From NCBI GenBank assembly GCA_021234155.1, contig JAJEKV010000056.1:2465330-2529329 (forward strand): DNA of 64,000 nucleotides. Reading direction: 5' to 3'. The notes below the pieces were generated by a model, which saw only the letters and a list, made by a program, of their open reading frames with translations, did no database searches and was not told where the DNA came from. Below are positions 1-12,318 of this stretch, piece by piece. Positions within the stretch are counted from its first letter, which is position 1. Each line of letters opens with the position of its first letter. The translations under genes and the position numbers were made by a program. Source of the DNA: Isoetes taiwanensis. Taxonomy: Eukaryota; Streptophyta; Lycopodiopsida; Isoetales; Isoetaceae.

Positions 1-509
1 GAAGGGCGTGACGGGCTTCGACGTCCGCGAGTTTCAGCACTTAAAGTGCTTAAACGCTTCGCCAAAAGTTGTACCCCACTAGCGATTTTACACCCGGATG
101 CATGGTGCATCTAACTTTTGCAATAGCATACAATCTACATAAGAAAAGCGAGCAGGTTAATTGGTTGAGTTTTAAGAGTAGCATGAAATGGAAAAGTACC
201 AAAATGCCTTGCAACAAGCATAAGCAAAAAACAAAGCTAATTGTTCAAAGAAACATAAACAGCCAGGGTCATCACCACCTACTGGCGATAGGAGTGAAAA
301 TAAAAGTGAGGCGGCCAAGAATTGTAGAGCTACCCCTTCTAGAGTTCGTGTATTGAACGTGACAAACAGAACAAAAAAGCAGATTGATGTAAAACCAATG
401 CGCAGAGAGAAAGCAAAGACTTCTACTGAATTGGATATTTCTTCAACAAGTAGAAGAAACTAAACTTGCTCTTAAATGAGGTTATTAGATTGATTGAATA
501 GGAGTAAGC
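1..509. other. No recognised gene
   Basis: I see only short frames without family motifs. The extreme left end (about 1-75) is GC-richer than what follows and could be the edge of a retroelement lying mostly outside the window, but nothing identifies it. Confidence 0.3.
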
Positions 510-524
510 ATGTTCTGTATTTGT

Positions 525-596
525 AGCTGTTGTATTCGTGATGTGATGGTGAATAAATTGACGTCCTTCAATTAAAAAAATAAAAAATAAAAAAAA
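525..596 (+). mobile_element. Tiny 5'-truncated retroposon with target-site duplication
   Basis: A 72-bp insert is flanked by a perfect 15-bp direct repeat, ATGTTCTGTATTTGT, at 510-524 and 597-611. The insert ends in an A-rich tail (about 573-596), and an AATAAA lies about 20 bp before the tail. These are the marks of target-primed reverse transcription of a polyadenylated RNA by L1-type machinery. The body is too short to say whether the source was an mRNA, a SINE or an L1 3' end. Confidence 0.75.
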
Positions 597-611
597 ATGT
601 TCTGTATTTGT

Positions 612-3600
612 TGTAATATGTAATATATAGTTTGACAGATGTGATAGTTTATGTTAATGTGTGGTTTGTCAAATGTGGTATGGTGATTAAATGAAAACTT
701 CAATAATAGAAAGACTATATCCATGATATTCCACGAAATAGAAACACGTTCGCTTCGCAACATTTCTTCAAATACTTGTTGTGCCTTCCCACCCATTGGA
801 CATAATTGTCTTCTATGACACTATTTTGAGATAAACCAATATGTTGAATACATTCTATACATCTCAACAGTTCCATATTACATTACATGATACTACATTA
901 TTCTCAGACATGTTATGACATCATCTACATCATGTTGACAACATAGGTGAAATAAAGCTCCCCCAAGAGTATGTTTGAGATTTTGATCTTGCACTCATTC
1001 AAACCACAAGCTATAGTTCTACAACTATCATGTGCCACACTGGTGGCCATCATATATTTTCTAGTAAACATTTGCTAGATCACTCTCCTACTTTCTAAGT
1101 ATTTTCTTTTCCTTCTGATGAAATGACTAAACCAGCTTTTGCTATTGCAAGCATGATTTCATTAGAATGATGTATGTCTGAAAATATACCAAAGAAGGCA
1201 AGTGGATAAATTACTCAATGCTGCAAATAGCTTACAAAATGAAAAAATAGACTAATCTTAGTTTGCAGCAGAATCTTGTTTAAGTCTAAATATAAATACA
1301 AATCACTTGTGTCATGGAATCAAAAATTTAAGGATTCATTAGCATATGAACAGAATTTAATTATAAACAGACAGGAACAAATTTTGAGCAAGATTGCTTT
1401 GCCCATGAACATGGATGAATGACATGCTAAAAGACCAATTACTTGTGACAAATGGCATATCAGTGGGCAAGATCGTTTAGATACCTTGTATAAATTACCA
1501 TTCTTGGAAGCAAAATACCTCAGTGAAACCCAGCATTGGAGGAACAAGATGAATCTTGTTGACAGTTTGGTCAGACTCGAGATGTGCATGTGTTCAGATT
1601 AATTGTAGTTAAAAGCATATAACAGCACAATACTCAAAGTGCAGAAAGGAAATGATATTATGCAGCTGCATTTGATAAAGTTACAATGGAACAACGAAAG
1701 AAATTTCGCATTTAAGAAGTTCAGCTCTTGATGCATCTTTGAGTTGGGATTTTTATTTTGGAAGTCTTTCCAGTTTTCTTCGGTCACCATATAACTCTCT
1801 GTAACTTCGTAGACTACAAAGTGGCATGCAAGCTTTAAAGAAATAACTTTTAGGAGATACCTTAGTGTCCGTGTTCCTTGTGTTTTAGGAAAAGACCCAC
1901 TGCAAGAGAATATATAGACTCCTTCTAGAAATAATCCTAACCACCAATGGCAAGAAGGGAAAACTCACAAAAAGAAGGCCTCGCAATGCAAAATCCTTTA
2001 AAGAGGATAGAAACGAAATCCTTCCAATGCAAATTCGTGTACTGGATAACAGTTACTCCATGATGATTCATATTCTCCTCTGGTCCAACTACAAAATATC
2101 AAGTCAAAATTGTATATAGCAGAACCTCCAATAGCTTGAATGAAATCAAGTCAAGATTACACATAACACAACCTACGAATCCATGGTCGATATATAGAAT
2201 GGGATTTGCAGTCTCATTCTTCCTGGAACCCAATACACATTTTCCAACAACCTTTCATTTTTTATCGCATGGTTAAGAAACTGGCATTTCCGTCATTCAG
2301 AACTAGCCATCAAAATGAATAACACCTTATGGAAGCAAAGCAAATAGGTGCCAAAATGAATGAGCCTCAAGAGACATGGATAGGATGAATACGCCACCTA
2401 GCAGCTCCCACAATCCTAGGACCGACACTTCCTACTGCTTTTAGATATGATGACCTAGAATGAAAGTTTTAAAATACAACAAAATTAACGGCCAAGATCG
2501 TGCAAAAACTATTATTTTATTTTATCTTTAGTGTTATTTTAGTGTTATGTAAGATAATGTCAAGTGAAGTGGAAAAGTTCTTTCCTCAATCTAACAATGT
2601 GTATCATGCATAAGTCCGCAATCAATCTTGTCTCCAGCATGCCGTCTTTAAATTATTGAACAAAGTTGAAAAATGCAACCAAAAGTATTTTAGAACTATT
2701 CTAAAAGTCAAGAGGTTAGTCGGATAACTTGGTTATGAAAGTGGATTGTGCATATCTGGCGAAGAAGTCATTTTCAAGAAAGGTAGGAGTCTTCTGAGAA
2801 ATCTCACGTTTGTTTGTTAGCTGCTTGGATCTTAACAAGAAAAAGAATACTTATGTTGGGATTTCTCAACGGTCATACTACTACATAATAAGAAATTTTA
2901 AATTGAGCTACTGAAGGTGAGCTTAGCATTGAAGGAGATGTTTTGTTAAAATGCAAGGCTGAATTTGGTATCCCACTTGAAAGCTGTGCGTTTTAGGTGC
3001 TGCTTCTTTGGAAAATAAAAGAAAAAAAATGTTGGATGAAGATATGCAATGTACTCAACAGGTTGCAATGGTGAATACCTAAGCTCCTGTTGATGATGAA
3101 GGTAGCATACCTTAGTCATTTTACACTAATGGCGGCTTGAAGATCAGAGTTGTATGGACACTCATCTCTTTAATTCCTGCATTTGCTCCGCCTCTTTGAA
3201 GGCATGCGACCAATATCTAAATGCTCTACACATATTTTGCGTTGGTCAGTCCAAAACGTTTCATCACATCATTTTATTGTAGGAGAAGTTGAATTGCAAC
3301 TGAGTTTCCTCATTGCACAATTTGTAACATTGCAAAATGCCCTTGAGTCTTTCTATTGCATTGTTTTTAAAACATGGAACACTTGCAAGTTGAGTTCTCG
3401 CATATGCATGCCTAAGTTTTCTAATTGCCTATTTGGATTGCAGTTGGAAGCATTTTCCTTTATAATATAATATGCATCTTTGGGCGTCTTTTTCTTCAAA
3501 AGTTTGCAAGAGTTTCCTCCAACTAACTTCTCAAGCTTTTCTATACGAGTTGGCTAAGGTCCCTTTTTCTATATAAGAAAGAGGTGGGTTCACGAAGTGG

Positions 3601-3700
3601 GTTCACATCTATTTTTGCAGTGCTTGTTTCTCTGAATCGACCTTGGCAAACCTATACTTGTGAAGAAAATTGGAAAGCTTATCGAACGAGCTTTCCGTCG
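612..3700. other. Gene-free AT-rich stretch
   Basis: About 3 kb with no frame longer than ~95 codons and no motif that I recognise on either strand. I see no transposon end, RNA gene or strong tandem repeat. Single exons of a conventional plant gene cannot be excluded. Confidence 0.35.
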
Positions 3701-3767
3701 GTGTATGATTTGTATGGTGTTTCCTCTGTTTTACTCGACGGAATCCACCTGACAGTCCCGGCCCTCT

Positions 3768-4805
3768 ATGGCAACCCCTGACAGCATGCATGCGTTGAAG
3801 AAAAGAGCCCGCAATTTGGATACCTCGTCCCCATCGAAAAGCGTGTATCACAGTGCTGAGGCAATCGGGTTGTACAGAACAACAGCCGGTTCCCTTCGTG
3901 CTAAGCCGGTAAGCTTGAGGCATCACGGACCATCTCGCCGTGGGCTGCTCCAAGAAGCGGCTTCTCCAACGTAAGGAGCGAATTTTCCTTGTGGAAGTTC
4001 GCTCCGGGGATTATGATTGCGGGGGGAGCCCAAAAGGCTAATGACCGTGATAAGAGGTGAGATACAAGCAACAACGCAGCTAGTCACGGAGATGGGGCAC
4101 CGCTTGGATAAGGTCCACCAAAGAAGGGATGGAAGACATGGCGCAAGCACGGCCGACATGAAGGGGTTGCCGCAGCAGGTTGTACAAGTCACAAGCATGG
4201 CTGGTCGGATATAGATGCTAAGGAAAAGGATGTGGAAGCGGTGCGGTATGTGCTCCAATTCCTTGATGAAGCAAAGGCGCATAGCAGAGATGTCGAAGAT
4301 GCTCACATATAGAGAACCATATGGCCCACTTACGGCAAGAGATGCGGGACCTCCGAATGGAGGTGCAACGAGTCCCGAGTGCACCACAAATCGTCCGCAC
4401 CAGCACCCCCCATACCGCAGGCCGAGGTGGCTCGTGGAATCAAAGCGGTACTTCGTGAGGAGCAAGACATCCGTGCACGCCTCAACCTTATTGTGCGGGG
4501 ATTGCCGAGGAGCAAGGCGAGGATTTGCCGTGTAAGCTTACCACTCGGTACTTGCAAAGCTCCAATTACGATTTGGTTATCAAGAGTCCAATCGTATTCG
4601 AGGGACCGAGCATGAGACCTCGGCTAGTTAAGTTTGCGCCTTGGATTGGGAGGCAAAATCTTTGTTGTTGCACCGCACTGGGCCGCTTGAAAGGTACGTC
4701 CCATATACCGATCCGATACGCCACCGCAACAACGGGAAAGAAGCCAAGAGTTGGTCAAGATAAGAGAGATTCGACAAGCTGGAGGGGCTGCTGGTTTGGT
4801 TAATG
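3768..4805 (+). pseudogene. LINE copy A ORF1-like region
   Basis: Broken frames, best seen in three overlapping pieces (3,768-3,974, 4,215-4,535 and 4,379-4,615). One piece reads ARLNLIVRGLP, which matches the ALNLRIVGLP segment opening the RNA-binding domain of the intact ORF1 at 50.1-50.9 kb. A following piece keeps TRNILLKF-like spacing. ORF1 proteins of this kind coat LINE RNA. Stops and frameshifts rule out a functional product. The start is the first frame with a plausible methionine and is not reliable. Confidence 0.5.
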
Positions 4806-5059
4806 GCAAGATGAAGGTATATGTGCCTCCTCGCCGACAGCCATGAGGCAAAGACTCCCACCAACAAACCGCGTCGAAGGGGCGAAGCGGTCCCAGGGCA
4901 TCGCCGTGCAGGCCGTGGAGAGGGCGGATTGAGGCCTTCCACAACCGCGCAGCACATCCATCGTGGTCCCGCGGAGAGCGTGCTGCCCGAAGTTATTCCA
5001 ACCACGCCAGCCGTCCCTCGTGCACTCGGATGGGTCCACAAACCGCAATGATAGGGAAA

Positions 5060-8000
5060 GTGTCTTCGCATTGTTTCTTGGAATTGTAGGGGCTTCCCGT
5101 GGCAGAAGGGCAGTGGCTTGAATGGGATCGCGACAGACATGGGAGTATGAAGGACATCGATTGCCAGATATTCGAGGATATCAGCATTTCTCACTTGCTA
5201 ATGAGCGCCATGGCGACGCGGCATGCGGTGGAGTGGCTTGCTACTTTAGGGGCGCCTTTAGCATGCAAGATCACACTTCGTAAGTCCGATGCATTTAACC
5301 GCTACATGTGGATAATGGTATTAGAGCCCGGTCATGTCCCATTGTTTCTTGCTAGTCGCTACATTCCCCATGCGGGCTCTAAGTTCTACCAGTACATGAT
5401 GCAGATTAATGATGTCCGGGATGCCGATAGGGAACTCGTATGATGACATAGACCGCTATAGACAGCGAGGGACAGGTGTTTTGCTAGGAGATTTCAATGC
5501 TCGACGGGCAAGTTCGCTGCGTCGGTGACCTTCCAAGGTGACGCTAATGCCGATCCGCTTTGGCTTGAGACAAATTACTACTCAAGATACACGACACTCC
5601 CGTGATATGGTGGCTAGACCATTTGGCGTGCAAATGGTCCAGCTTCTGCCGTGTTTTTGACATGGTAATTTGTAATGGTATGCAGCGATGGCCACACTCA
5701 GGGGGTGTTACTTGCAGGAGTGATAGGCAGGATGGGGGAGCTAGTGTGTTGGATTACCTTCTCACTCCGGTAGCAACACTTGATATGGTTACACACTTCT
5801 CCATTGGCACAAGCACAGGGGATGAGGAGGCTTTGTCAGATCACTACCCGCTTTATGCCACGCTGAATTGGGAGCACTCAATAGTGGAGACACCGCAAAG
5901 GGGGCGTGGAGGGTTACCATACCTCCCACTTATCGGCTGTGGACAAGATGAATCGTGTTGGTGCGGGAGTTACAGGGGTTTGATAGCTTCTACACACTGC
6001 AAGACAGGTGTGCATGGCTGGTGAGGGCACTGCTTGCAGGCTTCCTTTGCAGTGAAGGGCCCTCCAAGGAGGGACACCGCGCATTTTCCTGAGAACCCGT
6101 GGTTTGATGCTGATTGCAAGGCTCTAAAGAGCCAGCTGCGCTTGGTCATAGATCCACAGTTGCGGCCACAGGCCCTGCAAGACTATAAGCTCTTCCTAAA
6201 AGCCAAGAAGGGGAGGTACATGGCAGAAACCCAGGAGCGCCTGTTTGACATGCTCATGGCAGAGCCAAAAGCTTTTTGGCGTAAGGTGTTATACCAGAAG
6301 CGCGAGGTGGCTGGTAATGTAAGTGTGGAGCAATGGATGCACCGCTTGGAGGAGTTATATGACCCAGGAGCTAATGCCAGGGTCCCGGATCAGGTAGGAG
6401 AGGTGCTGCAGCTCACACGGGAGGATGTCCAGCAGGGTCTCAGGCATCTGGCGAATGGCAAGGCAAAGGATTTACAGGGGCTGCAGGCCGAGCTGTTGAA
6501 ATGGGGTGGCCCATCTGTGGTAGGGCCCCTGACGGTGATCATTAACCAGGCTCTGAGCGAGGGGCTCTCCCAGGAGTGGATGGGTAGTAAGGTTGTTCAT
6601 GTGCATAAAGCTGGTAATAGGGATGAGCCGGCGAATTACCGGATGATTATGGTAAGCTCGGCCGCTTGCAAAGCTCCCGGCGGTGGGTGGAGAAAGAAAC
6701 TCACTAAGTGGGCCGAGGAGGCGTGGTGTGCGGCAATTGGCCAGGCGGGCCTTTCCAGCTCACTCCACCCACGACCGACCATATCTTCACTTTGAGAGTG
6801 TTGATGGAGGCAAGCCGGAATGCGCGACAGGACTTGTATTGCTGCTTTGTAGATTTTAAGACTGCATATGATACCGCCCCCCGAGAGACATCTTTGTGGC
6901 AGGTTGCAAGAATTGCGAGTTCCACGTGAGTTGCGTAATGGGGTGCACCAAACTTTATGATGGGATTTATGCTTTGACCGCCTTATGAAGATCGGTGGGT
7001 AGCTAGCACTATGGGAGTTAAGCGGGCTGCCCGTTGTCTCCAACGCTTTTGGGTTGTACATTGATAGCTTGGAGACGGGATGCATCACCATGGGGAGCCG
7101 GTGCAATTATCCGAGGCAACCTCCGTGGAGCCGCTTACTATATGCGGATGATGTAGCTTTGCTAGCCCACACGGCCAGCGGTATGCGCAAAGAAAGATTT
7201 GGATGCCCTCGGGGGTTCTCGTGGGGCAACGGGAATGACAAAGAACTTGCACAAAACTAAGCTTCGCGATCCTGTCTCGCGCAACACCCTATCCCGAGTT
7301 ATATTACAGGGGGCGTGAAGTGGAGATGGTGCGAAAGCTTCAAGTATCCGGGAATTGATTTCACTACTAACATGCCGTGGGATGAGTGTGTGGAGAGGAG
7401 AGCCGCTGCAGCCGAAAGGCTTTATATGCGCAAAAACGCGTGTTGCCGGATAGATCTCTGTGGATCGGGCGAGGAGAGCACACCCGCTTTAGGGCTTTGG
7501 TCGAGCCGGTGCTGCTATATGGGGTGGAGGTTTGGGGCCCAGCAGCTTAGCAAAAACACGGGATAGGTTGGAAAGGGTGCGTAAAGCTTTCTTGACATAT
7601 AGCTTGGGAGTGAAGGACACCGCATCCGTGTCGATTTTTGTTGTATGAGACGAGATTCGCCTTTACAAAGATTCGCTATCGCAGCATCTTACTTGCTTCC
7701 ATAAGGTGGATGGGATGGATGAGCATCGCTTGCCCCCACAGCCGCGTTGTTAACGCAGGGGCCCCCAAATGGGTCAAGAGGGTATGGCACGAAAGCAATC
7801 GTAAGGGATGGTTTAGGAGGCGGTCTATGGATTACCAACGGATGGTGGCAATCGCATTCCGATGCGCGCAGAATGGGCAATTGGATGCGGGCTATGCCGC
7901 CACCCCGTGGATGCCTCTACTCTTGCAAAGCCCAAGACAGCACTATCACGCCACATTAATCCCGCCTTGAGCATGGACCCCATCGGTACTTGAAAGCACA

Positions 8001-8300
8001 CATCTCTCGTGGAAGAAACGGAGAGCTATTGCTGCCATAAGGACGGGTTCTCATTACCTCGTAATTGAAACAGTCATTTGGGGGTGAATGGCGGGCAAGG
8101 GATCCCCGGGAGGAGAGGACATGTCGTGTTGTGAGATGCACGTGATAGAGGATGAGCACCATGCCCTCCAAAGAGCGCCAAAGATATGCCCATGTCCGAG
8201 CAGTGCACACTGATCTTAGATGCTCTGACACACCGCTCCATCAGTTACTCGCATCACCTATGGTAGCGCGACTGGGAGCTTACATCTTGCAGATTTCGGC
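5060..8300 (+). pseudogene. LINE copy A endonuclease-reverse transcriptase (broken)
   Basis: The endonuclease signature GDFNAR is near 5,487-5,504. A 253-codon piece (6,034-6,795) holds the linker and first RT blocks, including NGKAKDLQGLQAELLKW and NYRMIMVSS. The catalytic YADD is at 7,141-7,152. The C-terminal region continues to about 8.3 kb. Such proteins nick target DNA and copy the element's RNA in place. At least five frame breaks separate the pieces, so this copy is dead. It falls with the other LINEs here, not with the classical plant L1s at 25 and 37 kb. Confidence 0.8.
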
Positions 8301-8535
8301 CGTCAGACTTGCTCTTTAGGGGCATGTTATTTGAGAGCCTACTGTTAGGGTTTTTCCTCCCAAGTGGGGGTTTTTTCATCCCGGTAGTAGGGTTCTACTG
8401 TACAGTTACATTGTTTGTTTTTGGTGTTGGGGTTTTTGGCTTTTTTGCCTGTTCTCTGCATGTACCGTCTCATAGGCCTCTGGCCTCCGTGGACGTTAAA
8501 ATAAACTTCCTTCCTTCCTTCCTTCCTCCTCCTTT

Positions 8536-8989
8536 TTTGAGTAAGCTTTACTCAGAAATTGGTGATTAATTCTTACTAATTCTTTTGAAGTTTTAGAGGA
8601 AATCATTTTGTATTGATTCTTAGATTAGATCAGAAAATGGTTTCTGTTGATCCATTGTCTCCTTTTGGAGATCTCCTGCCGTGCTTCAGGGGTGATTTTC
8701 GTACTTTAAATAGTCCACGTTTTAACTCCATGTTTAGTTGTCCTCGAGATGTCTATATCCTAGTTTTGAAACTAGTTTATGTGCAGGTCCCTTGCTTTTA
8801 CAAAAGTGCATGGAAGTAATGTTTATTCTTTACAAAATTCCAGCCTCCTACTCCAGAGTGCAACAACACTAGGAGTGCAGAAGCATATGCATAGACCATA
8901 TTAAAAGAACTTTGATCTTACTAGGAAGACAAAATTAGTGGTTGCAACATTTGAACACATTTGGATTACATTATTTGCTTTTATTCTAA
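8536..8989. other. No recognised gene
   Basis: Short AT-rich interval between the (TTCC)n end of LINE copy A and the copia remnant. Nothing identifiable. Confidence 0.3.
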
Positions 8990-9102
8990 TTCATGGCTCT
9001 TATGCCTCTTTACAATATCAAAACTACCTCCCCATTCACGAGGGCAACCCCTTGTGGGATCATTCTAGTGGTGTTCATGGGCCACATAGATCTCGTGTCT
9101 AA

Positions 9103-9800
9103 TCATTTGACATCAAACGCACCATTAATGAACTCATCCCCTTGGTCAGTTTGGATGAACTTCACTCTTCTCTCCATGAAATTTGCTGCCACTATTTTCC
9201 ATGCTTTGAACTGCTCAAACACATCAAACTTATAGACTACAAAATATATCACAAGTAAGAAATATCTGGATCCGCCTATGGATTTAACCCGAGAGGGCCT
9301 CCCACACATATCAAATCCAAAGGATTTGTAGCCCCATTCCCCTTCTGTTTTTTTAAAACTGCCCAATGCGCACCCTTCATATATTCATGTTCCTGTTGGT
9401 GCTTTGGGGCCGTATTTCATTTACATTCAATGTGCAGGCATTCATGCCATTGTTTGCTCCTTACACCAACTGAGCTGATATAGAGGGCCAGCTTTACTGC
9501 CTTTGGCTAAAATGACATTATCCTTGTTTCTAATAATGCACTGCTTATTGCCAAAAGTGTTAAACAAGTTTGCATCATCTAATTTAGAGACAAACAAAAG
9601 ATTTACTTTTAAATCTGGTACATATAGTGTGCTCTCCAACTGTACTGTTCCAATAGGAAGTTTCATTGTTGCAGTGCCTACTCCTTTGATATTCAGCTTG
9701 CCTTTGCCAATCTTGACTTGCCTTTTGTCTGGCACTGAATTTACCTGTTCAAACATCTCCCTCCCTCTGACTGGTCATGTGATCACTAGCTCCAGTACCA
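9103..9800 (-). pseudogene. Copia protease, GAG-pre-integrase and integrase fragments
   Basis: The protease site reads YGTGASDHMT (9,772-9,801): the usual D-(S/T)-G-A aspartate is glycine, so the enzyme would be inactive. Downstream come LYVPDLKVNLL and CIIRNKDNVILAKG...GPLYQL, typical of the copia pre-integrase zinc region. The integrase core start follows as GGSRYFLLVIY...TDQGDEF, with a frame break between the two. The order protease then integrase before RT marks Ty1-copia and not gypsy. Confidence 0.75.
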
Positions 9801-9830
9801 TAGAGCATCTCGGCTAGGATCCACTGGCAT

Positions 9831-10500
9831 CTAAGTCTGATAGGCTGCACCAAAAATCATCCTCCTCATAGTTCCCATGCGTCTTATTCTTTGTTGCAGC
9901 CCCTGCAATTCTAGCACAATGTAACCTATTGTCCACAATAGTTTTAGAACTACAGATGCAGGCTCTTTTGGTTTGGGAGTCTCTGCCTTGGCCACAAATG
10001 CTCTCGAGGTTGAGACAAAAGAGCCATTGCTTGAACTGTCATTAGATTCCAATGATTCATCAATCCTCGAGGCTTTATATGCCTATGAGCCTGACGTTTC
10101 TTTTTCTTCACCTCTTCTTGCTGCATTTGGAGTGTTTTCTTTTCTCTAGGTGCAATATCTCTAGGTGGCTGCAAATGCGCCCCTAGCTGGACATGATTGA
10201 TGTATATTTGGTCTCATAGACCCAAGCGGTCTCTCGTAGACGTTAATATAATCTTTCTTTTATTTTTATCTGAGCAGTCCCTGGCAAGGTGGCCTCCTTT
10301 TTTAGATATCCCTTGATTATTTTCTTCCATCAATATGTGATGACATGCCCACTCTAATTGGACCTGTTCAGCTGATCCTATGATGTTCCTAACATCGTTA
10401 AACGTGATGGTAATCCCTAAAGCAAAGCTCCTACAATCAAGTCATTATCTAGACCTTTGTCCATATCTTGGAGTTGCAAGGCAGCTGCTTTTATCTTAGA
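9831..10500 (-). pseudogene. Copia gag remnant
   Basis: Several short minus-strand frames in the gag position, with the zinc-knuckle remnant KKGGHLARDC next to an inserted LINE tail. The first two cysteines of the knuckle are not evident. No continuous protein can be read. Confidence 0.45.
10190..10265 (+). mobile_element. LINE 3'-tail fragment inside copia gag
   Basis: The stretch contains CATAGACC, a short loop, GGTCTC and then CGTAGACGTTAATATAATC before a TTTC/TTTTA-rich tract. This is the same 3' signature (stem, then GTGGAC-like, then TAAAA-like) that ends the longer LINEs at 8.5, 34.2, 45.7 and 59.8 kb. It is a severely 5'-truncated insertion; the upstream boundary is approximate. Confidence 0.55.
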
Positions 10501-11010
10501 GATGTACTCCTCTGCACTTGTGCATTCCTTCAACTAGGTTAAATAGTGGAGTAAAGATTAGCCTGCCCTAAGAAGTGCCTTTTCTTGTAGATGACAAACA
10601 ATTGACCCAGGCCTCCTTGGCACTATCAGTAGCAGCAGCTTCAACCTGTATCGACAGGTTGTCATCCAGGTACTATGAGGTACCTCATTATCCTGTTTTT
10701 TGCCTCCCATTTTGGACCTTTTTCAACATTGCTTGCCTCTCCAGTTGTGAGGTCGACTCAGCTACTGTGTCTGTCTTCACAGCTATTCTATCTGTCTTCA
10801 CAGTGGCTAGATCCGCTGCTGTAAGAGGTTAAATCCTTGGGTATATGAGCACTAGCCTCGACTCATCCCCTCTGCCACAAGCCTTTCCCTGCAAGCTTGC
10901 CTCTGACTTTGATGAACTAGTAGAAGGCATTTGTATGAGATAGCTTTTCTAGCTTTTCCATCTTCCTTGAGCTGAGGCATCCACCTTCTACAATGACCAC
11001 AAAGATCGAC

Positions 11011-11024
11011 CCGCTCTGGTACCA
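11011..11024 (-). other. Copia primer-binding site
   Basis: On the minus strand this reads TGGTACCAGAGCGG, close to the plant copia primer site complementary to initiator tRNA-Met (TGGTATCAGAGC). It lies six bases inside the candidate LTR edge, the expected spacing. Confidence 0.7.
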
Positions 11025-11030
11025 TATAGA

Positions 11031-11260
11031 TGAAAGACTCCAAGATATCTCTGATTGCATGCAGTACTATTAGAAGTGTACAACTTTAAAGAATTGAGAG
11101 CGGTGCATGAGCTCAATATAAAAACTCTGCACCGATACCTAAACTCTGGGATCTCTTCCTTACTTTTAGGAACTAAACAAAGAAACCACCTAACAGAATA
11201 ATGACCAAACCAATAGGTGGCAAATGCCAAAGTGCCAACAAGGAACGTCAAATGCCAACA
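11031..11260 (-). repeat. Candidate copia 5' LTR
   Basis: The interval starts TGTTGGC and ends TCTTTCA on the minus strand (TG...CA) and abuts the primer-binding site. The inner edge is well placed; the outer edge is chosen as the nearest TGTTGG and could be wrong because a similar motif repeats nearby. No second LTR is in the window for comparison. Confidence 0.55.
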
Positions 11261-11515
11261 GTTGTCTCAGAAATCTAGGACGACGCGAATGTTAACGAGA
11301 AGAAGAAAGAGCGAGATGGCTCCCATCAAGTTACTGTCCCGTCTATAGATTAGCACACACCAACACATGTACATGCTGGACAGGGTGGGATGGTCTGCAG
11401 CTTGGTAAGGCTGGCGTGCTAATAAGAAGAAATTTGTTAGATTTCTTGAATTTTGCACATGTCATGAGCAAATTTATGAATATCAAGCTTTTCGTTTTGC
11501 TAAAAATAAGCCGGT
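11261..11515. other. No recognised gene
   Basis: Short interval outside the copia LTR; nothing identified. Confidence 0.3.
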
Positions 11516-11920
11516 TTTAATCTTTTCAGTGTCATTTGTATGATTGATTTGGAAACTAGCTTCAAGCTCATCATCAGAATGATTCTGCAGACTCTGCATA
11601 GCCCTGCACCATAATATAAATCATGGTAAGCAAATGCATTAGAATAAATTTTCTTGCTTGTTCAGCATGACCTTGCACCATAACTATAAATCAAGGTTAA
11701 GCAATTGCGCTAAAATAGCTTTTAATCTTTTCAGTGTCATTTGTATGATTGATTTGGAAACTAGCTTCAAGCTCATCATCAGAATGATTCTGCAGACTCT
11801 GCATAGCCCATGCACCATAATATAAATCATGGTAAGCAAATGCATTAGAATGAATCTTGCTTGTTCAGCATGACCTTGCACCATAACTATAAATCAAGGT
11901 TAAGCGATTGCGCTAAAATA
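11516..11920. repeat. 205-bp tandem duplication with internal half-repeats
   Basis: Two copies of about 205 bp begin near 11,516 and 11,721; for example TCTTTTCAGTGTCATTTG occurs at 11,521 and 11,726. Inside each unit a shorter motif (GCACCATAA...AAATCA.GGTTAAGCAA...) occurs twice in diverged form, so an older half-unit duplication preceded the recent one. The two full copies differ by a few bases and small indels. Confidence 0.85.
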
Positions 11921-12318
11921 ACTTTTTTTTGCTTGTTCATGACTAAGATGACTAAGACTAACGTCTATACTGTGCACTCTTATCTGTTGTTTGAAGTGCA
12001 TTAGCAAGTCGTACCTCAATATTGAAGTAATTGATCTTCGCCAGTCAGCAAGTTCCAGCAGCAAATCGGTGTTATATTGGCATTTCCTCGAATGCCGCTG
12101 CAGTGCATTTGCCAAACTATTATACCATAATCACCAAATAAAATTCACAATAGATACTTCTAACCATCAAGTCTTACCAGGATCATGAAGAGGACGTCTA
12201 GATCTGCTATGCCCATAAAGTCCTATTTTGGGTTTCTCATGCTTATCATAATCGATTGCGTCACACATTGATAACAATTGAAGAGATCGTATGTACAAGC
12301 ATGCATGCTGCAAGACAT
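11921..12318. other. Region downstream of the PPR gene
   Basis: No gene recognised. This lies 3' of the minus-strand PPR frame and probably includes its 3' UTR; no clear polyadenylation signal was chosen. Confidence 0.3.

Larger units (their letters stand above)
3768..8535 (+). mobile_element. LINE copy A, long but frame-broken
   Basis: A plus-strand non-LTR retrotransposon with, in order, an ORF1-like region (3.77-4.80 kb), an endonuclease (5.06-5.95 kb), a reverse transcriptase (6.03-7.60 kb), a C-terminal region and a 3' UTR (about 8.30-8.50 kb). It ends in a (TTCC)n tract at 8,507-8,530. The last bases before the tract carry a small stem, AGGCC-TCT-GGCCT, followed by GTGGACGTTAAAATAA. 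The same signature ends the other LINEs of this window. Copy B (44.11-45.72 kb) is a 5'-truncated near-duplicate. The left boundary is uncertain and could lie near 3.55 kb. Confidence 0.8.
8990..11260 (-). mobile_element. Decayed Ty1-copia element, 5' half
   Basis: Reading from high to low coordinate, I see a candidate LTR (11,031-11,260), a primer-binding site, a gag remnant with a zinc-knuckle trace (KKGGHLARDC, about 10,270-10,310), a protease and GAG-pre-integrase region (9,442-9,800) and the first part of the integrase core (9,103-9,366). Reverse transcriptase, RNase H and the second LTR are absent, so the element is truncated near 8,990. A LINE tail sits inside gag at about 10,190-10,265. 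No frame is intact. Confidence 0.75.

Noticed and set aside
69-356. 95-codon frame at the left edge
   Set aside because: No motif, ordinary base composition, no splice or promoter context.
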